Assembly (NCBI GenBank): GCA_937931785.1
Contig: CALHAX010000061.1
Location: 1 to 47,070 of the forward strand
DNA: 47,070 nt
Reading direction: 5' to 3'
From: an uncultured Hyphomicrobiaceae bacterium
GTDB lineage: Bacteria; Pseudomonadota; Alphaproteobacteria; Rhizobiales; CALHAX01
Shown: in pieces, positions 35,470 to 43,567 of the stretch
How the letters are laid out: each line of letters starts with the position of its first letter
How positions within the stretch are numbered: the stretch's first letter is position 1
The notes under the pieces: generated by a model
The model's database searches: none
Seen by the model: the letters and a program-made list of their open reading frames with translations, nothing else
What the model was told of the DNA's origin: nothing
Position numbers and translations under genes: made by a program

Positions 35470-36024
35470 TTAGTGTTTGAGATGTGCGCCGCTTTGACCG
35501 TCAAACGTTTCGGCACTCATGAGGGCTGCGGCGTTCACAACGTCTTGTGTTGCGAGAACGATACCTTCACCCCGAAGCGTTGCAGCGAACTTCAACCCGG
35601 TTTCCATCGGCTCATCGAGTTCGTTTGTTTCCAGTAATGCATAAGCGCAGGCGCGCATCGCCGGACAGACATCGTTCTGGCCAGCGGCGATCATGGAAAT
35701 GGCAAGACATTCATCCCGACAGAAGCCCGGGCAATGTGTTGGAAATGTTTTCAGCGTGCGTCCTGCCGCTGAGCGTAACGTCTTGACCCAGCAGGAGAGG
35801 TCATTGACAGCTTTTTTTGCTCCGGTTGTGCCGAGGGTCGAGGAGAACTGACTCCAGCACATTTCCCAACTGGAAATATCGCCCGTTTCGAGACCACGCA
35901 TCCAGCAGCGAAATCCGAAACCTACGAGAGCTTTGCTCGGATCTGGTTCGCTCTCGAAACCATCGGGCCGAAGAACAGAACTGGACAATTGCGGTCTGGT
36001 ACTTGTGTTTCGTTTAATTGGCAT
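35470..36024 (-). CDS. Cysteine-rich hypothetical protein upstream of imelysin
   Basis: 184 residues from the second of two adjacent ATGs, chosen because TCGGAGG ends five bases before it; longer upstream starts lack a Shine-Dalgarno. Family not recognised. No signal peptide, so likely cytoplasmic. Cysteines are unusually dense and cluster: FRCWM, WEMCWSQF, LSCWVKTL, then HCPGFCRDECLAI (CxxxCxxxC), DVCPAM and RACAY. This looks like a metal- or cluster-binding protein. The tail HLKH ends near the imelysin start, so both are probably co-transcribed. An iron-related role is inferred from context only. Confidence 0.6.
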   Translation of the reverse strand: MPIKRNTSTRPQLSSSVLRPDGFESEPDPSKALVGFGFRCWMRGLETGDISSWEMCWSQFSSTLGTTGAKKAVNDLSCWVKTLRSAAGRTLKTFPTHCPGFCRDECLAISMIAAGQNDVCPAMRACAYALLETNELDEPMETGLKFAATLRGEGIVLATQDVVNAAALMSAETFDGQSGAHLKH

Positions 36025-36264
36025 CATGGCCTCCGACATGCGAAAGCGCTGCGCCATGAAGCACAAAAATGCGGATGGGTTGCGTTGCGATGATTGGTCG
36101 GCATACCTGAGCGCACCGTGCACTCATCAGGGGGATGATCATGTCTGGCTCCAATATCCGAGGTTAAAGGCCTCGGGATCGGTATCGATCTTACCGGCCA
36201 CACAGAGGGCCGTCCAAGTCAGGAAGCGTGAAATCCAAGCACATGTCAACGCCTGAGCGAAAGA

Positions 36265-36285
36265 TTGGAATTAGTCTAATTCCAA
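36265..36285. promoter_or_regulatory. Perfect 21-bp palindrome, likely operator
   Basis: Arms TTGGAATTAG and CTAATTCCAA flank a single central T with no mismatch. It sits about 240 bp upstream of the Cys-rich/imelysin unit, in the gap 36025-36380 that holds no gene and lies behind the end of the permease gene. A TTATGA / TAGACT promoter-like pair (17-bp spacing, - strand) would overlap it. It does not match the Irr, RirA or Fur consensus, so the regulator is unknown. Confidence 0.5.
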
Positions 36286-36380
36286 ACAAACCAGGTCATA
36301 AAACTCTAGAAGCCTGAACAGGGATTCCATGTGGGAAGGACGCAAAATATTTCATTCCCGATCACACATCGCCTTCACTT

Positions 36381-38039
36381 TCACCGGGTCATCCGAGCGA
36401 GCGCTGTATTCATGACAATGACTGGAATGATACCCGTCGCGACGATGGCAAGGGCGGGTAGTGCCGCCTCCTCAAGTAACTCGTCCTTGGCGAACTGGTA
36501 GACATATGTCGCAAGCGTTTCGAAGTTAAATGGTCGCAGCAAAAGCGTCATAGGTAATTCCTTCATGACGTCTACGAACACAAGTAATCCACCCGCCAAC
36601 AGCGACTTCTTGATCAACGGCAGGACAATGATGCGCAAACTCTCCCCAAACCCTCGACCCAAAGTCCTGCTCGCATTCATCATGTTTGGTGGCAGACGTT
36701 CCAGCCCCGTCGATACGGCACCGTACCCGATGGCTTGAAAGCGAATGACACACGCAAGGATGACCAGTCCCAAACTCCCTGTCAGCCATCCTTCATAAGA
36801 AACGCCCAACGTTGATTGCAGAACGTTGGCGAGTTGTGTGTCCACAATTCCGCCGGCGGTCACAACGCCGATGGCGAGTATCGTTCCCGGGAACGCGTAC
36901 CCCACAGACGCCAGCTGTGCCGCACGTTTCAAACGGACCCCGCCTTGATAGGTCGCGATGATTCCCATGAACGCTGCAGCAGCCATGATGACGAAAGCTA
37001 CGACAAAAGCCAGGAAGAATGAATTGAAGGCCGCTGAAAGCATCTGACTGTCAAAGTCCAGTGAATACCCGCTGAGTACAAAATCAAGCAACACACCGAC
37101 CGGCAACAGGAAACCGATGGCAATTGGAAGCACACACACCAGTGCATAGCCGACGGCCGCGAAACCACCTACGCGTTGCCTGGCGAGTGTCTTCGCCCGT
37201 CGTGTCGTATCCTTGTACTGCCGTCGTGCTCTCGCGAGTTGCTCCACGATCAGTAGAGCAATAATGAACAGAAAGCACAGCACCGAGATTTGCGCTGCTG
37301 CCGGAAGGCTGTTCATGCCAAGCCACACGTTGAAAATTCCAAGCGTGAGCGTCTCGATGGCAAAATACTCCACGGTCCCGAAATCAGAAATAGTTTCCAT
37401 CAAAACCAAGGCAAGTCCTGCAACGATTGCAGGACGCGCCATCGGAATTGCCACCAATCGAAATACGTCACGGTTGGTCATCAAACCAACTTCGAACAGT
37501 GACGCCGGAGTCAGAACAAAGGCCGTACGCGCCATCAAGTAAACATAGGGATACAATACAGCGCCCATGACGAGAACAGCCCCGTGCATGGAACGAATTT
37601 CCGGGAACCAATAATCCCGAACACTTTGCCAACCAAATAGTGAACGCAACGCACTTTGAACCGGTCCCGCGAATTCAAGAAAATCGGTCAGCGTGTACGC
37701 AACCAGATAGGCAGGCACAGCCGCAGGAAGAAGCAGCATCCATTCAATGACTCGGCGTCCGGGAAACTCATAGCGAAAGACGATCCAGGCTGTCGTTATA
37801 CCGAACACCAGGCTCACGAGACCGACACCAAGCATCAAAACAAGCGTGTTGCCCACATAGCGCGGCAACACGGTTGTAAAGAGATGCGCCCACAGATCTC
37901 CGCTGTCGCCGGTCGCTGCAACAAAAATCGCCAGTACCGGCGCAATGAAGATGCCGACAAGAATGAGTGTCAGCACCATCCAGAGATTGATTGCGTATGG
38001 CGGTTTGTTTCGACGCGCCTGCGAGCCGACAGCTACCAT
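36381..38039 (-). CDS. Ferric iron ABC transporter permease (FbpB/FutB-like)
   Basis: 552 residues with about twelve hydrophobic segments, i.e. two fused permease halves as in FbpB/SfuB. Each half has an EAA-like loop after GR: VFRLVAIPMARPAIVAG in the first and LRIIVLPLIKKSLLAGG in the second. FAIETLTLGIFNVWLG is also typical. It would carry ferric ion across the inner membrane, fed by the binding protein encoded just upstream (overlap 7 bp, so translation is coupled). No ATPase gene follows; transcription ends in the 356-bp gap before the Cys-rich gene. The ATPase must come from elsewhere if the system works. Confidence 0.88.
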   Translation of the reverse strand: MVAVGSQARRNKPPYAINLWMVLTLILVGIFIAPVLAIFVAATGDSGDLWAHLFTTVLPRYVGNTLVLMLGVGLVSLVFGITTAWIVFRYEFPGRRVIEWMLLLPAAVPAYLVAYTLTDFLEFAGPVQSALRSLFGWQSVRDYWFPEIRSMHGAVLVMGAVLYPYVYLMARTAFVLTPASLFEVGLMTNRDVFRLVAIPMARPAIVAGLALVLMETISDFGTVEYFAIETLTLGIFNVWLGMNSLPAAAQISVLCFLFIIALLIVEQLARARRQYKDTTRRAKTLARQRVGGFAAVGYALVCVLPIAIGFLLPVGVLLDFVLSGYSLDFDSQMLSAAFNSFFLAFVVAFVIMAAAAFMGIIATYQGGVRLKRAAQLASVGYAFPGTILAIGVVTAGGIVDTQLANVLQSTLGVSYEGWLTGSLGLVILACVIRFQAIGYGAVSTGLERLPPNMMNASRTLGRGFGESLRIIVLPLIKKSLLAGGLLVFVDVMKELPMTLLLRPFNFETLATYVYQFAKDELLEEAALPALAIVATGIIPVIVMNTALARMTR

Positions 38040-40042
38040 CCAACCCGGTCGATCAACTTTTGAGCATCAGGTGCCAACTCGGCGATGCGTGAGATAGGCA
38101 TCTGATCCTCCTTGAAGTCGCCCCAGGACTTGAGTTCCGCTGACGGCTCGATTGCGGGGTTGACCGGATACTCGAAATTGATCTCTCCGTACAGGTCTTG
38201 CGCTTCCTTCGAGGTCAGGAATTCGAGAAAACGAATGGCTTCTGCCTTGTTTTTGGAATACCTGGCAACACCACCTCCCGAAATGTTTATGTGCGTGCCG
38301 CGACCGTCCTGGTTTGGGAAAATCAACCTGACAGCCTCGGCCCATTTCCGCTGTGCAGGCTTGTCGGAGGCTTTGAGTTTCCCGAAGTAGTAATTGTTGA
38401 TGATCGCAATGTCGCACACACCTTCGTAGATGGCTTTGACCTGCGCGCGGTCGTTTCCCTGCGGACGGCGCGCGAGGTTGGACACGACGCCACTCGCCCA
38501 CTTCTCGGCCTCGTCGATGCCGGACGCATTGATTAATGACGCAATCAGGGCACGATTGTAGATATGACTGCCGGGCCGGGCGCAGATCCGTCCCCGCCAC
38601 CTGGCGTCAGCCAACGCTTCGTATCTCTGTATCCCGAGCGCGTCTTGAGCGCGTTTGGCAACAACGATAACGCGGGCGCGCTTGGAAAGAGCGAACCAGG
38701 TGTTCTGTGAAGAACGAAGATGCGACGGCACGTTCGCTTCAAGCGTTTTCGACACAACTTCAGCAAGCAAGTTCTTATCGGCATAGACACTCAAACGCGC
38801 AATATCGACTGTCAGGATCACGTCGGCCGGACTGCGTTTTCCTTCTGCCTGAAGACGTTGCGCCAACCCCTTGGAGGCGAAAACAACATTGATCTTTGTT
38901 CCGGTCTTTGCCGTGTACGCCTCCAGGAAGGGTTTGATCAGGAAGGGTTGTCGGTGTGAGTAGACGTTCAATTCCTGCGCAGATGCCGGGAGTGCGAACA
39001 CAGTGACGAGCAATGCCACGACCACAGCGCCGACAATCGGCCAGCGTTTCGAGAAAGACGAAATGGAAGCACGCATATGCGCAAACCCCTTTGAAGCATG
39101 TATGACGGTGATACGAAAAGCATTACGAAACGGATCGAGGTAGAGCGTTTTCAATGCGTGTGGTGCCGTGTTTCCTGTTGTAACGCCGAAAGCTGTCGGT
39201 TTGTTGTCATCTGCGAGACACAGACTTCCCCCCATTCGATCCCAAACCGCCAGGACGGCACCAAAATTCTGGTCGTAGTGCCGGTCTTCGATCGAGTGGT
39301 GGATTTGGTGTTGTGCTGGCGAGATCAACCATCGCTCTACGATTGACCCGTATGAAATCCAGATATGGGAATGTCGCAGATTTGAACCAGCAACATTGAA
39401 CAGAAACAGAAACGCATTGGCACCGAGGATCGCAACGAGTTCAGCGCGACTGCCAAAAAAGAACAAGAAGCTGGCAATAATGACAGCCTGCACCAGTACC
39501 GATCTCAAGGCGAAGATCACGCCTTCGACCGGATGGGTTCGATAAACTGTCACCGGCGTCAGAACTTCAGCGCTGTGGTGAACTTGATGAAAGCACCACA
39601 GCAGCGGCCAACGATGCAGAGCGCGGTGAACCAGATACTTCGTGGCATCATCCAGAAGGAACAGCACCATCGTGAAAGCTACGGCAATCGCCCAACCGGG
39701 CACAGACGGCCATAGCGTAATGCGCCCATCAAACCAGATATGAAACGAGTGGAATAGCAAGGTCGCGACCGCGAGACGCGATACGAGTCGAGGAAGGACA
39801 CCCATCATGACAAGCTTGTTCAAAAGCAGGATCTTGTAGTCGCCACGTGCTGAGGATGAAAACCAGACCCGAGAGGAAAAGAACGTCTTCAGCGTTCGAC
39901 CGGGCGACCACTTCGCAACGGCGAACTGCACAACGAGTGCGACAAGAATCGCGGACAAAAAATATCCGACGAAGATGCGCTTCTGCGGATTGAGAACTGG
40001 ACCGATCAGCTGGTCGAAATACTCTGAAACAATTGTGTCCAT
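38033..40042 (-). CDS. Sterol desaturase-family domain fused to FbpA/FutA-type iron-binding protein
   Basis: 669 residues from the ATG at 40042. Residues about 1-310 are a fatty-acid hydroxylase/sterol desaturase-type membrane domain with its di-iron His motifs: HRALH, HQVHH, RHSH and HQIHH. About residue 323 starts MRASISSFSKRWPIVGAVVV, a complete signal peptide ending ALPASAQE. The remaining 347 residues match a Fe(3+) ABC binding protein (ELNVYSHRQ, ASKGLAQRL, INNYYFGK with the iron-ligand Tyr pair). The ATG at 39076 has AAGGGG upstream, so the binding protein may also be made alone. There is no stop between the two parts. The permease gene overlaps its 3' end. Confidence 0.8.
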   Translation of the reverse strand: MDTIVSEYFDQLIGPVLNPQKRIFVGYFLSAILVALVVQFAVAKWSPGRTLKTFFSSRVWFSSSARGDYKILLLNKLVMMGVLPRLVSRLAVATLLFHSFHIWFDGRITLWPSVPGWAIAVAFTMVLFLLDDATKYLVHRALHRWPLLWCFHQVHHSAEVLTPVTVYRTHPVEGVIFALRSVLVQAVIIASFLFFFGSRAELVAILGANAFLFLFNVAGSNLRHSHIWISYGSIVERWLISPAQHQIHHSIEDRHYDQNFGAVLAVWDRMGGSLCLADDNKPTAFGVTTGNTAPHALKTLYLDPFRNAFRITVIHASKGFAHMRASISSFSKRWPIVGAVVVALLVTVFALPASAQELNVYSHRQPFLIKPFLEAYTAKTGTKINVVFASKGLAQRLQAEGKRSPADVILTVDIARLSVYADKNLLAEVVSKTLEANVPSHLRSSQNTWFALSKRARVIVVAKRAQDALGIQRYEALADARWRGRICARPGSHIYNRALIASLINASGIDEAEKWASGVVSNLARRPQGNDRAQVKAIYEGVCDIAIINNYYFGKLKASDKPAQRKWAEAVRLIFPNQDGRGTHINISGGGVARYSKNKAEAIRFLEFLTSKEAQDLYGEINFEYPVNPAIEPSAELKSWGDFKEDQMPISRIAELAPDAQKLIDRVGW
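39076..39110 (-). promoter_or_regulatory. Internal start and ribosome-binding site for the iron-binding protein
   Basis: On the - strand CAAAGGGGTTTGCGCAT precedes ATG at 39076. AAGGGG is spaced about 9 bases from the start, and the codons that follow encode a normal signal peptide. This favours independent translation of the 347-residue binding protein even though the upstream desaturase frame reads straight through. Confidence 0.55.
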
Positions 40043-40111
40043 GTGCAACCCGTTTTGGACACTGCAGGCTGCGCCAGTTGAGAAACGCAAAGCCCGCAGT
40101 TCCGGATAAGT

Positions 40112-41536
40112 CTAGTCGTTCTCTGCGCCAGAACCGCCACCAAGCGCTTTTGCAAGTACAGCGATATCACCGTCGATCGCGTTGCTCATTGCACTGATGC
40201 CGAATTTGTCGACCATCAGCTTCTGCACCTTGGCCATATGGAGCATGTACTCCCCCCAGGCGACGGTTTGATCGCGGACATAGTTGCCCTTGCTGTCGAT
40301 ATCGACAACCTGGCTGGCGTTCAACAACAACGGACCGGCACCGATCAGGCGGTTGAGCTTCGTTGCGGTTTCGCCAAGGTTGTCCTTGCCGGTTTGCAAG
40401 GCGAGGCTGAAGCCTTTCAACTCTCCCCAGTGCTTGATGTACGTGCCATTCATCTTGGACGTATTACCGTTGGCATCCATGATGATCTTGAGCTTTTCCA
40501 TATCTTTATAGACCGACCCGGCATATTTGAACGTCGCTTCCGCGAGAACCATCTGCCAGTTCTTTGCAATCGTTGCGGCATGCTCCTTCAACGACGCGCG
40601 CTGGGCATCGGAAAGTTTTTCACCTTTTGCACTTGCGATCAGCTTGCGCCCATCGAGGAACGCTTTGGTTATGGTGTGCAAGTACCGGGTCTTGCCCCCC
40701 TTGTCGGAAGCGGCGGCGTAGTATGCAGGCCCAAAAACATATTCAGACTTGAGGTCGATTTTACCATCCCCGTTTGCGTCAGCGACAGCAAATACCTCTT
40801 CTTTTTGCTTGGCAATGGCATATGCCTGTTTCGGGTTGATTGCGAGTGTGTGTGCGGGAGTTCCGAAATATCCGAAAGCTTCGTCCCAGACATGCTCCTT
40901 GCCCGTGTACGGTGCCCCGTCGCTGTAAGGTTTGTCGTTTGGTTTCGTATCTGCGCCCAATCCTTCATCGAGGTAATTGTCAACGGCCTGATTGTACGAC
41001 ACTGCACCCATGATGAACTTGGAGATCAATTGCGGATAATTGTACCCATTTGCGACGTCGACGCCACCGTTTGCTTCCGAAGCCTTGTCAATCCAGAACG
41101 CGACGAGTTCGACGCCCGTCATGTTGTTCGGCATGCCCGTGATCGTGCCTTTGAACGTCTTATCCGCGAGATTCTTCTTCTTGCTGAGACCATCGATACC
41201 TGATTGCTTGACGATGAACGGCCCCTTGCTCGACGGCGCGATGATCGCGCGACCGGCATCCTTGCCAGCGAAGTAGGACATCATTTGTGCTTTGAGGTCC
41301 GGATTGGAATTGCCGTTCCCCTTGCCCGCCAACTTCTTGAGCGAGTCATGCAACGCATGGCGTGCGATCTGACCGGAGTAGGAAACAGAGTTCTTCTTGT
41401 CACCGCTGTACTCTTTGACGGTTACCGGAAAGCCTGAGTAGCTCATGTCGTCAGCCACTGCGGCGACGGGCGATCCGGTAACGATTACGGCGGTCCACAT
41501 CGCGGTTGAAAGTCGCGATCTGATATCTCCTGTCAT
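40112..41536 (-). CDS. DUF4856 domain-containing secreted protein
   Basis: 474 residues from the ATG at 41536, chosen for AGAGGAA upstream and a clean signal peptide (STAMWTAVIVTGSPVAAVADD). The mature part has SYSGQIARHALHDSLKKLAG, GVELVAFWIDKASE and WDEAFGYFGTPAH, as in DUF4856 proteins. VADANGDGKIDLKSEY contains a near-EF-hand DxNxDGxI calcium loop with the last acid one place late. DUF4856 proteins are often found with imelysin genes, and imelysin is nearby. It is first in the unit, 69 bp before the desaturase/FbpA gene, and downstream of candidate Irr and RirA boxes. Probably a periplasmic iron- or calcium-linked protein; function unproven. Confidence 0.82.
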   Translation of the reverse strand: MTGDIRSRLSTAMWTAVIVTGSPVAAVADDMSYSGFPVTVKEYSGDKKNSVSYSGQIARHALHDSLKKLAGKGNGNSNPDLKAQMMSYFAGKDAGRAIIAPSSKGPFIVKQSGIDGLSKKKNLADKTFKGTITGMPNNMTGVELVAFWIDKASEANGGVDVANGYNYPQLISKFIMGAVSYNQAVDNYLDEGLGADTKPNDKPYSDGAPYTGKEHVWDEAFGYFGTPAHTLAINPKQAYAIAKQKEEVFAVADANGDGKIDLKSEYVFGPAYYAAASDKGGKTRYLHTITKAFLDGRKLIASAKGEKLSDAQRASLKEHAATIAKNWQMVLAEATFKYAGSVYKDMEKLKIIMDANGNTSKMNGTYIKHWGELKGFSLALQTGKDNLGETATKLNRLIGAGPLLLNASQVVDIDSKGNYVRDQTVAWGEYMLHMAKVQKLMVDKFGISAMSNAIDGDIAVLAKALGGGSGAEND

Positions 41537-41616
41537 CTTCAATTCCTCTTGTTCAAGCAGCACGGCATTGTTTTCTAACCGCGCGTCGGCATCGCGGGCG
41601 AGTGTAACGGGCGCAG

Positions 41617-41633
41617 TTTAGAACGAATCTAAA
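41617..41633. promoter_or_regulatory. Irr box (ICE element) upstream of the DUF4856-iron operon
   Basis: TTTAGAACGAATCTAAA matches the rhizobial iron control element TTTRGAAYNRTTCYAAA at 16 of 17 positions. It lies about 80 bp before the DUF4856 start, downstream of a TATATT (- strand, 41660-41655) that could be a -10 box. Irr binding there would be repressing under iron limitation or could tune the operon with RirA; direction is not shown. Confidence 0.65.
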
Positions 41634-41673
41634 AAGAAGACCTTCAAACTCCACAATATAACCAGACACCAAA

Positions 41674-41692
41674 CTTGACTTTTTTTGTCAAG
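41674..41692. promoter_or_regulatory. RirA box (IRO) upstream of the DUF4856-iron operon
   Basis: TGA and TCA are separated by exactly nine bases (CTTTTTTTG), with arms CTTGAC and GTCAAG; this is the iron-responsive operator pattern TGA-N9-TCA of RirA. It lies about 140 bp upstream of the DUF4856 start and next to the Irr box. The rest of the gap, 41700-42024, has no assigned site apart from a doubtful small frame at 41855-42007. Confidence 0.6.
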
Positions 41693-42024
41693 ATTAATGT
41701 TTGAACCCACACCGCAGAGTCCGCGTCAAAAGAGACCGTCTGCATCCACATCCTGAGAGCTTGGCGCGCCTGACTCCGAGATTGCAGCGCCGTGTCGGAC
41801 GAAAAAACAAAGACGTTGTACTTTCACGATTTGGGGTACTCTTCTACGTGGTCGCTACGAACTCTTAAAGTTCTCCTGTTGTTCTACCCCTACCGAATCA
41901 GCGAGACTCGTAATGCTGCCGTCAGAATACGGAAGCGCTGCGAGCTCATAGGCATCGTGAAATCGTGAGCGATCAGCTTTCGAGGGATCGAAGATAACCA
42001 CTCGCATTACTCCGGGGGCAGGGC

Positions 42025-42546
42025 ATGGCAGCAGTTGGAAACAAGGTCGTTCGCATTCTTGGTATCGACCCGGGGCTACGCCGTACGGGCTGGGGCGTTA
42101 TCGAGAGTGACGGGGTCCGCCTGAGCTACGTCGCGAGCGGCATCGCCAAATCCGACTCGGCGAACGACCTCGCCACCCGGCTCGTCGAAATCCACGATGA
42201 GCTTCAGGAGGTCATGAAATTCTACAAACCTGCTGAAGCCGCCGTCGAGGAAACTTTCGTCAACAAGGACGCTCGCGCCACGCTGAAACTCGGACAGGCG
42301 CGCGGAATTGCGCTTCTGGTCCCGGCGGTCAATCGCGTGCCCGTATCGGAATACGCCCCGAACAAGGTTAAGAAAACCGTCATCGGTGCGGGCCACGGAG
42401 ACAAGAAACAGATCCATGCCATGCTCGGTTACCTGTTACCGAAAGCCAAGCCGCAAAGTGATGACGAAGCCGATGCGTTGGCCATTGCGATCTGTCATGC
42501 CCATAACCGTCACGTAAGCGCGGTTACTGCACGGGCACTGGCGTGA
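42025..42546 (+). CDS. ruvC: Crossover junction endodeoxyribonuclease RuvC
   Basis: 173 residues, normal length. The start ATG follows GGGGGCAGGGC. Catalytic acids are visible: [14 protein letters not shown] (Asp15), VEETFVNKD (Glu75) and [15 protein letters not shown] (Asp147, Asp150). [10 protein letters not shown] is the family helix. It resolves Holliday junctions made by RuvAB branch migration during homologous recombination. The ruvA gene lies 167 bp downstream on the same strand; the gap (42547-42713) contains no clear gene. Confidence 0.97.
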   Translation: MAAVGNKVVRILGIDPGLRRTGWGVIESDGVRLSYVASGIAKSDSANDLATRLVEIHDELQEVMKFYKPAEAAVEETFVNKDARATLKLGQARGIALLVPAVNRVPVSEYAPNKVKKTVIGAGHGDKKQIHAMLGYLLPKAKPQSDDEADALAIAICHAHNRHVSAVTARALA

Positions 42547-42713
42547 TGCTGGCTTTCCCGCCACAACGTTATTATATCGCCATGCCTACCAGACTTTCGA
42601 AGCTCGCAGAGTGCAGGGAGGCACATACGTGGTCCGCAAGTGTGCCGGATGCGCCAACGCAAGCGGGACGACGCATGACATTCTGTTGGGGGACGTAAAA
42701 TGGAGAAAAAATC

Positions 42714-43358
42714 ATGATCGGCAAATTGCGTGGTTTGGTGGATTCTCTCGGTGACGATTTTGTCATCCTCGACGTGAATGGCGTTGGGTATGAGGTCCAC
42801 TGCTCATCGCGCGTGCTGGGCAGTTTGCCTGGCATCGGCGAAACCGTAGCGCTATCGATCGAAACCCATGTCCGCGAAACCGAAATTCGCCTGTTTGGAT
42901 TTTCCTCCGAACTGGAACGCAAATGGTTTCGTCTGCTTCAATCGGTTCAGGGGGTTGGAGCGAAATCAGCCCTCGCGCTTCTCTCTGTCCTCACCACTGC
43001 CGACCTGACCAACGCCATAGCGCTGCAGGACAAGGCTATGGTCTCCCGCGCTCCTGGCGTTGGACCGAAAGTCGCACAGCGCATTGTGACGGAACTGCAG
43101 AACAAGGCTCCGGCCCTTACGGCGAGCGGTGCCGATATGCCTGCAGGCGAGGGGAGTGCGGGCGGCGCGTCATCGGAAACCGGCATCATCGATGTTCCGA
43201 AAGGTGCCCACGCATCCGACGCAATCTCCGCGCTCGTCAATTTGGGCTACCAACAAAATCACGCCGCGAGCGCTGTCTCTGCCGCCATGAAAAATGCCCC
43301 CGAAGACGCCACCACCGAAGATCTCATCCGGTTGGGTTTGAAAGAACTGGCGCGTTAA
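42714..43358 (+). CDS. ruvA: Holliday junction branch migration protein RuvA
   Basis: 214 residues. [30 protein letters not shown] is in the N-terminal OB-fold (quoted here as two halves: the first ends at SLGDD, the second begins FVILD). Tandem helix-hairpin-helix motifs follow ([18 protein letters not shown] and [18 protein letters not shown]). A flexible linker and the C-terminal RuvB-binding domain end it ([20 protein letters not shown]). It binds four-way junctions and loads RuvB. In related genomes ruvB follows directly, but here the next sequence is a tandem repeat and an opposite-strand gene, so ruvB must lie elsewhere. Confidence 0.96.
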   Translation: MIGKLRGLVDSLGDDFVILDVNGVGYEVHCSSRVLGSLPGIGETVALSIETHVRETEIRLFGFSSELERKWFRLLQSVQGVGAKSALALLSVLTTADLTNAIALQDKAMVSRAPGVGPKVAQRIVTELQNKAPALTASGADMPAGEGSAGGASSETGIIDVPKGAHASDAISALVNLGYQQNHAASAVSAAMKNAPEDATTEDLIRLGLKELAR

Positions 43359-43372
43359 GTGATCGCTTGTGT

Positions 43373-43462
43373 CTATAGCGTGTCTAATTCTAATGGAACC
43401 ATGACGCGACGGTCCAGATCGCTCCACAGACATCACGGCGCATCTCCTTCGTCGAAGCCGCC
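43373..43462. repeat. Tandem 90-bp repeat, copy 1
   Basis: Begins CTATAGCG and ends CTTCGTCGAAGCCGCC. About 80% identical to copy 2, which follows without a gap. CTTCG-T-CGAAG inside the end can form a small hairpin. Confidence 0.85.
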
Positions 43463-43552
43463 CTATAGCGCGTCTGAAGCAGATGGACTCATGACGCGAA
43501 GATCCAGATTACCCCACAAGCATCCCGGCGCCTCTCCTTCGTCGAAGCCGCC
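43463..43552. repeat. Tandem 90-bp repeat, copy 2
   Basis: Begins CTATAGCGCGTCTGAA and ends CTTCGTCGAAGCCGCC, directly abutting copy 1. By eye about 17 differences from copy 1, most in the first half. It separates ruvA from the convergent sunset-domain gene. Confidence 0.85.
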
Positions 43553-43567
43553 TAAGTCGGACACAGC

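Noticed and set aside
40238-41203. Long + strand open frame (321 codons)
   Set aside because: Antisense to the DUF4856 gene, which has signal peptide, Shine-Dalgarno and conserved blocks.
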